Source: Mycolicibacterium stellerae
Lineage (GTDB): Bacteria > Actinomycetota > Actinomycetes > Mycobacteriales > Mycobacteriaceae
DNA length: 64,000 bases
NCBI RefSeq assembly: GCF_003719305.1
Contig: NZ_RARC01000010.1
Coordinates: 1-64,000 of the forward strand
Direction: 5' to 3'
Shown: positions 1 to 8,427 of the stretch, one piece after another
Position numbering within the stretch: position 1 is the first letter of the stretch
Layout: the number at the start of each line of letters is the position of its first letter
The notes under the pieces: model-generated
The model's input: only the letters and a program-made list of their open reading frames with translations
What the model was told of the DNA's origin: nothing
Database searches by the model: none
Position numbers and translations under genes: made by a program

Positions 1-752
1 CACAGGAGGCGGGCGGGCGGGTGGGTGCCGCAGTGCTTGGCGGCCTGGCCCGGCTGGCACGGAAAGGCGAGATCGCTGCCGCCCCGAAACTTCGCACTAT
101 CGTCGCGAATTCAACCGCTGTGGCACAACGGATTTCGCAGTGGTGGGACCGAGAAGCGGTCGTCGTGCATCCACCGGTCGACACTGTCGGCTTTGCCCCG
201 GACCCCTCAGTGACGCGCGAGAATTTCTACCTGCTCGCGGGCAGGCTGGTGCCCTACAAGCGACCAGATCTCGCAATCGCGGCAGCGAACAAGGCCGGGG
301 TGGAACTCGTGGTTGCCGGCGACGGAAGGGCGATGAAGCAGTGTCGTGAGATCGCCGGGCCAAGGACCACGTTCCTGGGCCGCGTCCCGCATGACGAGCT
401 GGTGAACCTGCATCGAAGGGCTCGCGCTCTTCTGATGCCGGGCGTCGAGGACTTCGGAATCGTTCCTGTGGAGTCGATGGCCACGGGAACGCCCGTCATC
501 GCACTCGGCGAGGGCGGCGCAGTGGATTCGGTTGTGCCCGGGCTCTCCGGCGAGCTGGTCACACCGGGAGATGACGAGGCCGTCATTGACGGATTCGCCT
601 CCGCCATAGACTCTTTCGCGCCATCAGATTACGACCGCGCAGAGATCCGACGGTGGGCGGAGCGCTTCTCGCGGGCGAACTTCAGGGCACACATGCAGCT
701 GGTTGTGGACGAAGCTACGGACCGAGTCTGCGCGGCTGGGCGTATCGCCTGA
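1..752 (+). CDS. GT4-family glycosyltransferase, 5' end cut by the window
   Basis: The reading frame is open to base 1, so this is the C-terminal part of a longer enzyme. A GTG at 21 is only an internal codon: the residues before it (QEAGGR) align with the matching part of the glycosyltransferase at 31249-32370. The two proteins share the blocks TIVANSTAVAQRI, VVHPPV, LLAGRLV-YKRPD, VVAGDGR, EDFGI-PVE and GTPVIALG-GGA, which is the nucleotide-sugar-binding half of a GT-B GT4 enzyme. By family it should add a sugar from a nucleotide donor to a lipid-linked glycan at the cytoplasmic face. The 3' end overlaps the convergent aminotransferase by 38 bases. Family certain; substrate unknown. Confidence 0.9.
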   Translation, partial: QEAGGRVGAAVLGGLARLARKGEIAAAPKLRTIVANSTAVAQRISQWWDREAVVVHPPVDTVGFAPDPSVTRENFYLLAGRLVPYKRPDLAIAAANKAGVELVVAGDGRAMKQCREIAGPRTTFLGRVPHDELVNLHRRARALLMPGVEDFGIVPVESMATGTPVIALGEGGAVDSVVPGLSGELVTPGDDEAVIDGFASAIDSFAPSDYDRAEIRRWAERFSRANFRAHMQLVVDEATDRVCAAGRIA

Positions 753-2061
753 TCGCGGGCGCGACGGGAGCCCCGCTTATCAACCCGTCCACCCCGCCGG
801 CCTCCAGCGCCTGCCGGTACACGTGTAGCGCCTGCCGTACTCCGTCAACGGTCTGATCGACATCGTCGGCAGTGTGTGCTGCGGAGATGACGAATGATTG
901 GCCGAGTACTCCGACTCGAAGCATCTCCTGCAGAAAAAGGGTCCGGAACAGTTGTGAAGGTTTGTGTTCCGGGTCTCTGGTCGCGAACACGAGACAAGAC
1001 GGGCGGCCGAGAACCTCGAAGTGCTCATCGATGCCGAGCTCGCGACTGACGTCGTTCACCTCTTCGGCAAGCCGTTGGCCCGACTTCTCCATCGTGGCGA
1101 TCGGATCCTCTCGCGCAAACGCCTGCACGACAGCGCGGAATGCTGCCAGTCCGGTTGTCTCGGCGCCGAATGTCGTCGACAGTAGGAAGACCCTGTCGCG
1201 GTCGGTGTTCAAGCCGCCCAGTTCCATCAGATCGCGACGGCCTGCCAACGCTGAGATGGGAAACCCGTTTCCGATGGCCTTGCCCCAGCACGACAGGTCC
1301 GGTGTCACTCCGTAAATGCTTTGGGCGCCGTGCACCGACCACCTGAATCCGGTGATGATCTCGTCGAAGATCAACACCGCGCCATGTGCGTCGCACAGCG
1401 CCCGTACTCCTTCGAGGAATCCGTCCGCAGGTTCGGCGGTTGCAGTTGCCGGTTCGAGTATCACTGCAGCGATGGAATCGGGCTCGGCCGCGAAAAGCGT
1501 TGCAAGGGATTCCAAGTCGTTGTATTCAAACCGCATTGTCTGCCGGCGGACCGAATCGGGAATTCCGTTCGCCATCTCGGTGGTCGCGATGAACCAGTCG
1601 TCAACGGAGAAGAAGGGGTGTGTGCAGATCGCAATCTTGTCCCGCCCGGTTGCCGCCCGCGCGAGGCGTATCGCGGCGGTGGTGACGTCTGAGCCGTTCT
1701 TGGCGAACTTCACCATGTCGGCACCGGGCACAAGGTGCAGGAAGTCCTCGGCGGCCGCCAGTTCGAGCCGGGTGGGTCTTGTGAAGTTGACGCCGTCGGC
1801 AATGGCTGCCTGCACGGCCGTGACCACAGGCTCATAGCCGTGGCCGAGCACAACGGACCGTAACCCCATCCCGTACTCGATGAACTCGTTGCCGTCGACG
1901 TCCCAGACCCGCGCACCTTTGCCACGGTCGAGAATCGGAGCCATGTCGACCGGATACTGGTCGGCGCCGCGGGCGTAGGTATGCGCGCCGCCGGGCACCA
2001 GCTCGTGCAGCCTGGCCTGGAGCCGGTTCGAATGGCTGAACGCGACCGCAGGGCTCACCAT
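715..2061 (-). CDS. Class III PLP aminotransferase, glutamate-1-semialdehyde aminomutase-like
   Basis: A 448-residue fold-type I PLP enzyme. Visible features are the N-terminal substrate loop (PGGAHTYARG), the FDEIITGFR motif with the PLP-ring aspartate, and CWGKAIGNG with the Schiff-base lysine near residue 270. It resembles glutamate-1-semialdehyde 2,1-aminomutase but is not next to any haem gene, so it is more likely a paralogue acting on another amino or keto compound. A GGAGGA ribosome site precedes the ATG. It lies between a glycosyltransferase and a methyltransferase, which suggests a role in making or decorating an envelope glycan; that is inference. Confidence 0.85.
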   Translation of the reverse strand: MVSPAVAFSHSNRLQARLHELVPGGAHTYARGADQYPVDMAPILDRGKGARVWDVDGNEFIEYGMGLRSVVLGHGYEPVVTAVQAAIADGVNFTRPTRLELAAAEDFLHLVPGADMVKFAKNGSDVTTAAIRLARAATGRDKIAICTHPFFSVDDWFIATTEMANGIPDSVRRQTMRFEYNDLESLATLFAAEPDSIAAVILEPATATAEPADGFLEGVRALCDAHGAVLIFDEIITGFRWSVHGAQSIYGVTPDLSCWGKAIGNGFPISALAGRRDLMELGGLNTDRDRVFLLSTTFGAETTGLAAFRAVVQAFAREDPIATMEKSGQRLAEEVNDVSRELGIDEHFEVLGRPSCLVFATRDPEHKPSQLFRTLFLQEMLRVGVLGQSFVISAAHTADDVDQTVDGVRQALHVYRQALEAGGVDGLISGAPVAPAIRRYAQPRRLGP

Positions 2062-2225
2062 CTGACTCCTCCATCGTCCCGATAGCCATCAAATTAACCA
2101 GCGATCAAAAGATCGGCCTTCTGACCAGTAAAACCCAGTGGTAGCTAATCTGAATACCTTCGCTAGACTAACCCCCGTATGTGTGGATCGGCAAACGCGG
2201 ATCAGCGGATGATGGGACAACTTCG

Positions 2226-2990
2226 ATGACGAATCGAGGACTACGCAAGCTGGGCAAAGGGGCCGCCCATGTCGGCATCGGTCGCCAGCGGCTGTCCCGC
2301 AGACTGCACGACGCCCGAAGCTATTGGACGGCTGACTCCGACCCGCACTGGCTGTCGAACTCGCACTGGCGTGGCGGACTTGACGCCGATCTCTGGGAGC
2401 AGATCGGGCAAGAGCATCTCGACATGTTCCGGCTCTTTGCGAACGCCCTCGACAAGCCGGCGGAACCCGGAGTCGTGATTGAGTGGGGATGCGGAGGCGG
2501 AGCAAACGCCGTTGCATTCGCTCCGAGCGCCAGGAAATTCATTGCCGCCGATGTGTCGGCGGGCAGCGTCGAAGAGTGCGTCCGGCAGATCGCGGCGGTG
2601 TGTGACACGGCTACCGAGTCCCTTGTCATAGACATCGAGAACCCAGAGGAGTCGGTCGCCGGGCTTGGCGGGACGTGTGACACGTTCCTCTGTTTCTACG
2701 TCATGGAGCTCACGGCGGGGCATCCGGAAGCGCTGCGCATCCTGAGGATCGCAGAACAGCTCCTCACTCCTAACGGCGTCGCTGTGATTCAGGTCAAATA
2801 CCACAACGGGTGGCGTACGCGAGGTCTCGGGCGTGACTATCGGCGAAACCTCGCGAACATGACCACTTTTGGGATCGACGAATTCTGGTTGTCGGCGCAA
2901 GAGTGTGGACTAAAGCCGCGACTCGTCACCTTGGTGCCACAGAATCGGCTGGACTCGCGCTACGCCTACTACGCCTTGACGAAGCCCTAA
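2226..2990 (+). CDS. SAM-dependent methyltransferase
   Basis: A class I methyltransferase of about 254 residues. Motif I is VIEWGCGGGANA, followed by the acidic FIAADVS strand end that binds the SAM ribose, and a later FLCFYVMEL strand. The N-terminal part (YWTADSDPHWLSNSHWRGG) resembles methyltransferases of polysaccharide clusters. A GTG at 2181 in the same frame would add 15 residues; the ATG at 2226 is preferred because the added residues look poorly protein-like. A TAGACT -10-like hexamer lies at 2164-2169. The end overlaps the convergent hsd4B by 4 bases. Target unknown, possibly a sugar hydroxyl. Confidence 0.8.
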   Translation: MTNRGLRKLGKGAAHVGIGRQRLSRRLHDARSYWTADSDPHWLSNSHWRGGLDADLWEQIGQEHLDMFRLFANALDKPAEPGVVIEWGCGGGANAVAFAPSARKFIAADVSAGSVEECVRQIAAVCDTATESLVIDIENPEESVAGLGGTCDTFLCFYVMELTAGHPEALRILRIAEQLLTPNGVAVIQVKYHNGWRTRGLGRDYRRNLANMTTFGIDEFWLSAQECGLKPRLVTLVPQNRLDSRYAYYALTKP

Positions 2991-3853
2991 CTCACGTCTG
3001 GAATCAGCTCCACACCGGCCAGCGCGACGGCATCGTCGCGCTCGGGGGCGGTGACGACGGCGCGGAACCCGTCGCCATCTTTCCAGACGCTCGCTTTTAG
3101 CGTCTCCCCGGGAAACACCACGCCCGCGAACCGGGCGCCGTAGCTGCCCACGCGCGAAACATCACCGTCCAGCAGCGCGTCCACCATCGCCTTGCACGTC
3201 ATGCCGTAGGTGCACAGCCCGTGCAGGATCGGCCTGGGAAAGCCTGCGGCCGCGGCGAATTCGGGATCGGAGTGCAGCGGGTTACGGTCCCCGCACATCC
3301 GGTAGAGCAGCGCCTGCTGAGGCGATACCGCAATGGACAGCTCGAAGTCGGGCGCCCGCTCCGGCGGCTCCGATGACGTCGACGGCCCGCGCTCGCCGCC
3401 GAATCCGCCTTCACCGCGGGCGAAGATGGATCGCTTCTGCGTCCACAACGGTGTGCCGTCGGGCGTGGTGACCGAAGTCTGCGACCAGATCACCGCGGCC
3501 TTGCCCTTGTCCCAGATGTCGGTGAACCTGGTGACCGCGCGGGCGGTACCAGACGGCGGGATCGGCGCGGGCACCGACACCGCCTCGCTGGCGTGCAGCA
3601 CCTTGCTCAGCTCGATGTCGATCCCTGGGAACTGCACCGTCGGCGGCTTGGTGTCGTGAAAACTCGCTGCCACATTGCCGAATGTCGGCAGCACCTGGGG
3701 TGTGTCGTCGACGAGGTAGCGCAGCTCGCGCTTGTCCATCGGATCCTGGCCCGCGCCGAGACCTAGATGGTAGAGCTGAATATCGCTACTGGTCCAGGAG
3801 AACTCGACCGGGTCGAGCTGCGCGCCCAGTGCCTCGTCGAGGTTGATCGGCAT
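2987..3853 (-). CDS. hsd4B: MaoC-type 2-enoyl-CoA hydratase of sterol side-chain degradation
   Basis: A 288-residue double hot-dog hydratase. The catalytic Asp/His pair is visible in CGDRNPLHSDP in the C-terminal half, followed by FPRPILHGLCTYG, typical of the MaoC/R-hydratase family. It matches Rv3538 (Hsd4B), which hydrates the unsaturated steroid C26-CoA intermediate during beta-oxidation. Its ATG is one base beyond the TGA of kstD, so it is translationally coupled and shares the kstD promoter. The order hsd4B-kstD beside hsaE-G-F is the same as in M. tuberculosis. Confidence 0.92.
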   Translation of the reverse strand: MPINLDEALGAQLDPVEFSWTSSDIQLYHLGLGAGQDPMDKRELRYLVDDTPQVLPTFGNVAASFHDTKPPTVQFPGIDIELSKVLHASEAVSVPAPIPPSGTARAVTRFTDIWDKGKAAVIWSQTSVTTPDGTPLWTQKRSIFARGEGGFGGERGPSTSSEPPERAPDFELSIAVSPQQALLYRMCGDRNPLHSDPEFAAAAGFPRPILHGLCTYGMTCKAMVDALLDGDVSRVGSYGARFAGVVFPGETLKASVWKDGDGFRAVVTAPERDDAVALAGVELIPDVS

Positions 3854-3854
3854 G

Positions 3855-5567
3855 TCAGCCCTGCCCCGGGTTCGACGTCGCCGGCTGGGCGGCTCCCGCG
3901 ATGTGCAGCGCCGCGAGATAGCCGAACGCCATCGCCGGGCCGATCGTGCCGCCGGGTCCCGGATACGTGTGGCCCATCACCGGAGCGCTGACATTGCCCG
4001 CGGCATAGAGACCGTCGATCACCGAGCCGTCGTCGCGCAGCGCGCGGCCATGCACGTCGGTGACGATGCCGCCCTTGGTCCCAAGGTCGCCCGGCACCAT
4101 CTTGGCCGCATAGAACGGCCCATGGCTGATCTCGCCGAGGTTGGGGTTGGGCTTGTTGGTCGGATCGCCGTAATAGCGGTCGTAGGCACTCTCGCCGCGG
4201 TGGAAGTCCTCGTCGGTGCCAGCGCGCGCGAAGCCGTTGAACCGCTCCACCGTCGCGCCAAGGGCTTGCGCCGGCAGCCCCGCCTTGGCGGCCAGTTCAT
4301 CGATCGAGTCGGCCGTCACGATCACGCCGGACTCCAGCCACTTCTTCGGAATGCGCTGCCCTGGTTGAAGTCCCGCAAAGATGTAGCGGTCGCGGTATTG
4401 CTGGTCGAAGATCAGCCACGCCGGGATGTTCTCGCCGGGTCCCGGGCCTTGACCGTACTCGCCGCCGTACATGTGGTGGCACGCCTCGACGTACGGCATG
4501 GACTCGTTCATGAACCGCTGGCCCGACATGTTCACGATGATCGAGCCCGGCGAGTTGCGCTCCGAAAGCGCGAACCAGGGTGCGCCGACCAGCGGCACCG
4601 TCGGGCCCCACCAGGCGTCCTCCATGATGTCCAGCGCGGCGCCGAGCTTTTCGCCCGCGATGATTCCGTCACCGGTGTTGGCCTTGGCGCCGACCGTCCA
4701 CTCGGTGGTGATCGGGGCTCGCTGGTACTTCACCCTCATCTGCTCGTTGTGCTCGAACCCTCCCGAGCCGAGGATCACGCCGCGGCGGGCCCGGATCAGT
4801 TCGGGCTCCGCCGATTCGGGAGCGTTGGTGTCGCGGACGTAGATACCGCGCACGACACCGTCCTCGACATACAGATCGGTGAACGCCGTGTTCAGCCGAA
4901 CCGGAACACCGGCCTTCTGCAGGCCGATCCGCAACGGCGCGATCAGCGCGCGCCCCATGCCGACGAGGTTCTTGCCCGTCGCCTTGGCCCACATGGTGCG
5001 GGCGCCGACCTTCAGGCTGCGCAGCACCCCGCGCGGATGACGCTTGAGCATGTTGAGCCGCACGTAGTCCTGCTGCATCACAACGACATTGAGCGGGACC
5101 TTGCCGTACGGGGGCTCGAGACCCGCCTCGTCGGCGCCTAGTTTCTTGGCGTTGAACGGTTTGGGCTCGATCGACCGACCGCCGGACCTGCCGCCTGCGG
5201 ACTCCGGGTAGTAATCGGAGTAACCCGGCACCCAGCACATCTTCAGCGGGGTGTGCTTCAGCACAAAGGACAGCATCTCTGGGCCCCGGTCGAGATAGGT
5301 GTCGATGCGTTCGGCCGGGACGACGTCGCCGATGATGCCGTGCAGATAGGTGCGCGCCGCCTCAGCCGTATCTGAGACGCCCTCGCGTTTGAGGACTTCG
5401 TTGTTCGGGATCCACACCCCACCGCCCGACCGCGCCGTGGATCCGCCGTAGTGCGCGGCCTTTTCTACGACTAATGTGGAAAGGCCCTGATGGGCGGCGG
5501 TGAGGGCAGCGACCATGCCTGCGGCGCCGCTCCCGACCACGACGACGTCGCACTCCTGTCCTGTCAT
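3855..5567 (-). CDS. kstD: 3-ketosteroid delta1-dehydrogenase
   Basis: A 570-residue flavoprotein with the FAD-binding VVVGSGAAG at residues 8-17, the GGSTARSGGGVW segment, and the C-terminal HTYPGPGGTIGPA loop that holds the active-site Tyr/Gly of this family. It introduces the C1-C2 double bond into 3-keto-4-ene steroids, the step that together with KshA opens ring B. The open frame runs to 5744, but the start is placed at the ATG at 5567 because the FAD motif begins 8 residues later and a KstR-like operator sits 2 bases upstream. A TAACGT -10 box at 5580-5575 leaves 7 bases to this ATG, so the mRNA is probably leaderless. Confidence 0.95.
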   Translation of the reverse strand: MTGQECDVVVVGSGAAGMVAALTAAHQGLSTLVVEKAAHYGGSTARSGGGVWIPNNEVLKREGVSDTAEAARTYLHGIIGDVVPAERIDTYLDRGPEMLSFVLKHTPLKMCWVPGYSDYYPESAGGRSGGRSIEPKPFNAKKLGADEAGLEPPYGKVPLNVVVMQQDYVRLNMLKRHPRGVLRSLKVGARTMWAKATGKNLVGMGRALIAPLRIGLQKAGVPVRLNTAFTDLYVEDGVVRGIYVRDTNAPESAEPELIRARRGVILGSGGFEHNEQMRVKYQRAPITTEWTVGAKANTGDGIIAGEKLGAALDIMEDAWWGPTVPLVGAPWFALSERNSPGSIIVNMSGQRFMNESMPYVEACHHMYGGEYGQGPGPGENIPAWLIFDQQYRDRYIFAGLQPGQRIPKKWLESGVIVTADSIDELAAKAGLPAQALGATVERFNGFARAGTDEDFHRGESAYDRYYGDPTNKPNPNLGEISHGPFYAAKMVPGDLGTKGGIVTDVHGRALRDDGSVIDGLYAAGNVSAPVMGHTYPGPGGTIGPAMAFGYLAALHIAGAAQPATSNPGQG

Positions 5568-5568
5568 G

Positions 5569-5582
5569 TAGAACACGTTATA
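5569..5582. promoter_or_regulatory. KstR operator between kstD and hsaE
   Basis: TAGAACACGTTATA fits the TNNAACNNGTTNNA consensus of the TetR-family repressor KstR at every fixed base. It lies in the 85-base divergent region. On the plus strand the final TA begins a TAGAAT -10 box (5581-5586) for hsaE; on the minus strand the core contributes TAACGT for kstD. Binding would block both promoters until a steroid-CoA inducer is present. Confidence 0.85.
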
Positions 5583-5652
5583 GAATTGCCCCGCTCGGGA
5601 ACAACTGGCCCGGTCGGAAGACACGAGCGGATTACGAGGGGAAGTAGCAAGG

Positions 5653-6438
5653 ATGCTCACCGCCGACGTTCGTGACGAGCTGGCCGCCGCCCTGGCGGAG
5701 GCCGAACGCAGCCGCGTCCCCATCGCCCCGCTGACCACGGCCAACCCCGATATCGACGTCGTCGACGCCTACGAGATCCAGCTGATCAACATCCGGCAGC
5801 GGGTCGCCGAGGGCGCCAAGGTGATCGGTCACAAAGTGGGGCTGTCGAGCAAGGCGATGCAGGAGATGATGGGCGTCGACGAGCCGGACTACGGGCACCT
5901 GCTCGACGAGATGGCTGTGTTCGAGGACCGACCGGTGCCCGCGGGCAGGTATCTCTACCCGCGGGTCGAGGTCGAAGTCGGTTTCGTGCTGGCCGACGAC
6001 CTGCCGGGGGAGGGCTGCACCGAGGACGACGTGCTCGCTGCCACCGCCGCGTTCGCGCCGGCGATCGAGTTGATCGACACCCGTATCAGGGACTGGAAGA
6101 TCAAGCTGTGCGACACCATCGCCGACAACGCCTCATCGGCAGGCTGGGTACTCGGCCAGGCGCGGGTGTCGCCCAAAGACATCGACATCCAGAGCATCGA
6201 TGCGGTGCTGACCCGCAACGGCGAGGTCGTCGCCAAGGGCCGCAGCGACGCGGTGCTGGGAAATCCGGTGACGGCCGTGGCATGGCTGGCCCGCAAGGTG
6301 GACAGCTTCGGCGTTCGGCTGAAGGCTGGAGATATCGTGCTGCCAGGGTCGTGCACCAAGGCGTTCGACGCGAACCCGGGCGACGATTTCGTCGCCGACT
6401 TCGACGGGCTGGGATCGGTCCACCTTTCGTTCGAGTAA
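5653..6438 (+). CDS. hsaE: 2-hydroxypenta/hexa-2,4-dienoate hydratase
   Basis: A 261-residue member of the hydratase/decarboxylase family (MhpD type). Visible blocks are VIGHKVGLSSKAMQ, DYGHLLDEM, PRVEVEVGFVL with the metal-ligand glutamates, and PAIELIDTRI. It matches Rv3536c, which hydrates 2-hydroxyhexa-2,4-dienoate released from the steroid A ring to 4-hydroxy-2-oxohexanoate. The ATG at 5653 follows an AGGGGAAG ribosome site. First gene of hsaE-hsaG-hsaF, driven from the KstR-controlled divergent promoter. Confidence 0.94.
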   Translation: MLTADVRDELAAALAEAERSRVPIAPLTTANPDIDVVDAYEIQLINIRQRVAEGAKVIGHKVGLSSKAMQEMMGVDEPDYGHLLDEMAVFEDRPVPAGRYLYPRVEVEVGFVLADDLPGEGCTEDDVLAATAAFAPAIELIDTRIRDWKIKLCDTIADNASSAGWVLGQARVSPKDIDIQSIDAVLTRNGEVVAKGRSDAVLGNPVTAVAWLARKVDSFGVRLKAGDIVLPGSCTKAFDANPGDDFVADFDGLGSVHLSFE

Positions 6439-6447
6439 GGAGCACAC

Positions 6448-7368
6448 ATGCCCCGCAAGGCATCCGTCGCTATCGTCGGATCCGGCAACATCAGCACCGA
6501 CCTTCTCTACAAACTGTTGCGCTCGGACTGGTTGGAGCCGCGGTGGATGGTGGGTATCGATCCGGAGAGTGAGGGTCTGGCGCGGGCGCGCAAGTTGGGG
6601 TTGGAGACCAGTGCGCAGGGTGCCGACTGGTTGTTGGGTTTGGATGAGAAGCCGGACCTGTTGTTCGAGGCGACCAGCGCATACGTCCACCGCGACGCCG
6701 CACCCAGGTACGCCGAGGCGGGTATTCGGGCGATTGATTTGACGCCGGCCGCCGTCGGGCCCGGCGTGATCCCGCCGGCGAATTTGCGGGCGCATCTGGA
6801 TGCGCCGAACGTGAACATGGTGACCTGTGGTGGGCAGGCGACCATTCCGATGGTGTATGCGGTGTCGCGGGTAGTGGAGGTGCCCTACGCCGAGATCGTG
6901 GCCAGTGTGTCGTCGGTGTCGGCGGGCCCGGGGACGCGGGCCAACATCGACGAGTTCACCAAGACCACCAGCAGGGGTGTGGAGACGATCGGTGGCGCGA
7001 AGCGCGGCAAAGCGATCATCATTTTGAATCCGGCGGATCCACCGATGATCATGCGCGACACCATCTTCTGCGCGATCCCCGAAGACGCCGACCACGACGC
7101 GATCGCCCAGTCGATCCGCGATGTGGTCGCCGAGGTGCAGACCTACGTGCCCGGCTACCGGCTGCTCAACGAGCCGCAGTTCGATGAGCCGTCGGTGGTC
7201 AATGGCGGCAATCACGTGGTGACCACGTTCGTTGAGGTGGAGGGTGCGGGGGATTATCTGCCGCCGTATGCGGGGAACTTGGACATCATGACCGCCGCGG
7301 CGACCAAGGTTGGCGAGGAGATCGCCAAGGAGTCGCTGTCGGCTGCGGCTGGAGGAGGCCAGGCATGA
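6448..7368 (+). CDS. hsaG: Acylating acetaldehyde/propionaldehyde dehydrogenase
   Basis: A 306-residue MhpF/DmpF-type enzyme. The N-terminal NAD-binding motif is AIVGSGNIS, the catalytic cysteine is in [13 protein letters not shown], and [12 protein letters not shown] follows. It converts the aldehyde made by HsaF, mainly propionaldehyde, to propionyl-CoA with NAD and CoA. It starts 9 bases after hsaE behind an AAGGAG site and overlaps hsaF by ATGA, fitting the channelled HsaF-HsaG complex known for this family. Matches Rv3535c. Confidence 0.95.
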   Translation: MPRKASVAIVGSGNISTDLLYKLLRSDWLEPRWMVGIDPESEGLARARKLGLETSAQGADWLLGLDEKPDLLFEATSAYVHRDAAPRYAEAGIRAIDLTPAAVGPGVIPPANLRAHLDAPNVNMVTCGGQATIPMVYAVSRVVEVPYAEIVASVSSVSAGPGTRANIDEFTKTTSRGVETIGGAKRGKAIIILNPADPPMIMRDTIFCAIPEDADHDAIAQSIRDVVAEVQTYVPGYRLLNEPQFDEPSVVNGGNHVVTTFVEVEGAGDYLPPYAGNLDIMTAAATKVGEEIAKESLSAAAGGGQA

Positions 7369-8426
7369 GTACAGATGAGGTGTATTTCAACCCGATGTGG
7401 GACATCCGGATGACGGACACGTCGTTGCGCGACGGGTCGCACCACAAACGGCATCAGTTCACCAAGGACGAAGTCGGCGCGATCGTCGCGGCGCTGGACG
7501 CCGCAGGTGTTCCGGTGATCGAGGTCACTCACGGTGACGGGTTGGGCGGGTCGAGTTTCAATTACGGCTTTTCCAAGACTCCTGAGCAGGAGTTGATCAA
7601 GCTGGCGGCCGAGACGGCCAAAGAGTCCAAGATCGCGTTTTTGATGTTGCCGGGGGTGGGCACCAAGGAGGACATCAAGGAGGCGCAGAACAATGGCGGC
7701 TCGATTTGTCGGATCGCCACCCATTGCACCGAGGCCGATGTGTCGATCCAGCATTTCGGGTTGGCCCGTGAGCTGGGCCTGGAGACGGTGGGCTTTTTGA
7801 TGATGAGCCACACGATTTCCCCGGAGAAGCTGGCCGCCCAGGCCCGCATCATGGCCGACGCCGGGTGTCAGTGCGTGTACGTCGTCGACTCGGCGGGTGC
7901 GCTGGTGTTGGAGGGGGTGGCCGACCGGGTGGCTGCGTTGGTGGCCGAGCTCGGTGACGACGCCCAGGTCGGTTTTCACGGCCACGAGAACCTCGGCCTC
8001 GGAGTCGCCAACAGTATTGAGGCGGTGCGGGCGGGCGCCAAGCAGATCGACGGGTCGTGTCGGCGGTTCGGTGCGGGTGCGGGCAACGCGCCGGTGGAGG
8101 CGTTGATCGGGGTGTTCGACAAGATCGGCGTCAAGACCGGCATCGATTTCTTCGATATCGCCGATGCCGCTGAGGAGGTGGTGGCTCCTGCGATGCCCGC
8201 CGAATGCCTGCTCGACCGCAACGCGCTGATCATGGGCTATTCGGGGGTGTACTCCAGCTTCCTCAAACACGCCATCCGCCAATCCGAACGCTACGGCGTG
8301 CCCGCCCACCAGCTGCTGCACCGCGCCGGGCAACGCAAACTCATCGGCGGCCAAGAAGACCAACTCATCGACATCGCACTAGAAATCAAACGCGAACAAG
8401 AAAGCGGCGAGACGGTAGCCCGCTGA
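7365..8426 (+). CDS. hsaF: 4-hydroxy-2-oxohexanoate aldolase
   Basis: A 353-residue DmpG/MhpE-type class II aldolase. The metal and catalytic residues are visible in [15 protein letters not shown] near the N-terminus and in [11 protein letters not shown] (HxH metal ligands). It splits 4-hydroxy-2-oxohexanoate into pyruvate and propionaldehyde, which passes to HsaG. It overlaps hsaG by 4 bases and ends one base before the convergent beta-helix gene, so little room remains for a terminator. Matches Rv3534c. Confidence 0.95.
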   Translation: MSTDEVYFNPMWDIRMTDTSLRDGSHHKRHQFTKDEVGAIVAALDAAGVPVIEVTHGDGLGGSSFNYGFSKTPEQELIKLAAETAKESKIAFLMLPGVGTKEDIKEAQNNGGSICRIATHCTEADVSIQHFGLARELGLETVGFLMMSHTISPEKLAAQARIMADAGCQCVYVVDSAGALVLEGVADRVAALVAELGDDAQVGFHGHENLGLGVANSIEAVRAGAKQIDGSCRRFGAGAGNAPVEALIGVFDKIGVKTGIDFFDIADAAEEVVAPAMPAECLLDRNALIMGYSGVYSSFLKHAIRQSERYGVPAHQLLHRAGQRKLIGGQEDQLIDIALEIKREQESGETVAR

Positions 8427-8427
8427 A

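Noticed and set aside
2102-2115. CGATC-AAAA-GATCG palindrome upstream of the aminotransferase gene
   Set aside because: Only 5 bp per arm with no positional link to a clear promoter; such short repeats are expected by chance.
3843-5141. Long plus-strand open frame of 432 codons opposite kstD
   Set aside because: It is the antisense of kstD; its translation is rich in Arg/His/Val without family motifs, as expected for a shadow in GC-rich DNA.
6133-8363. Minus-strand open frames of about 360 codons opposite hsaG and hsaF
   Set aside because: They mirror the codon pattern of the real hsa genes and show no recognisable domain or ribosome site.
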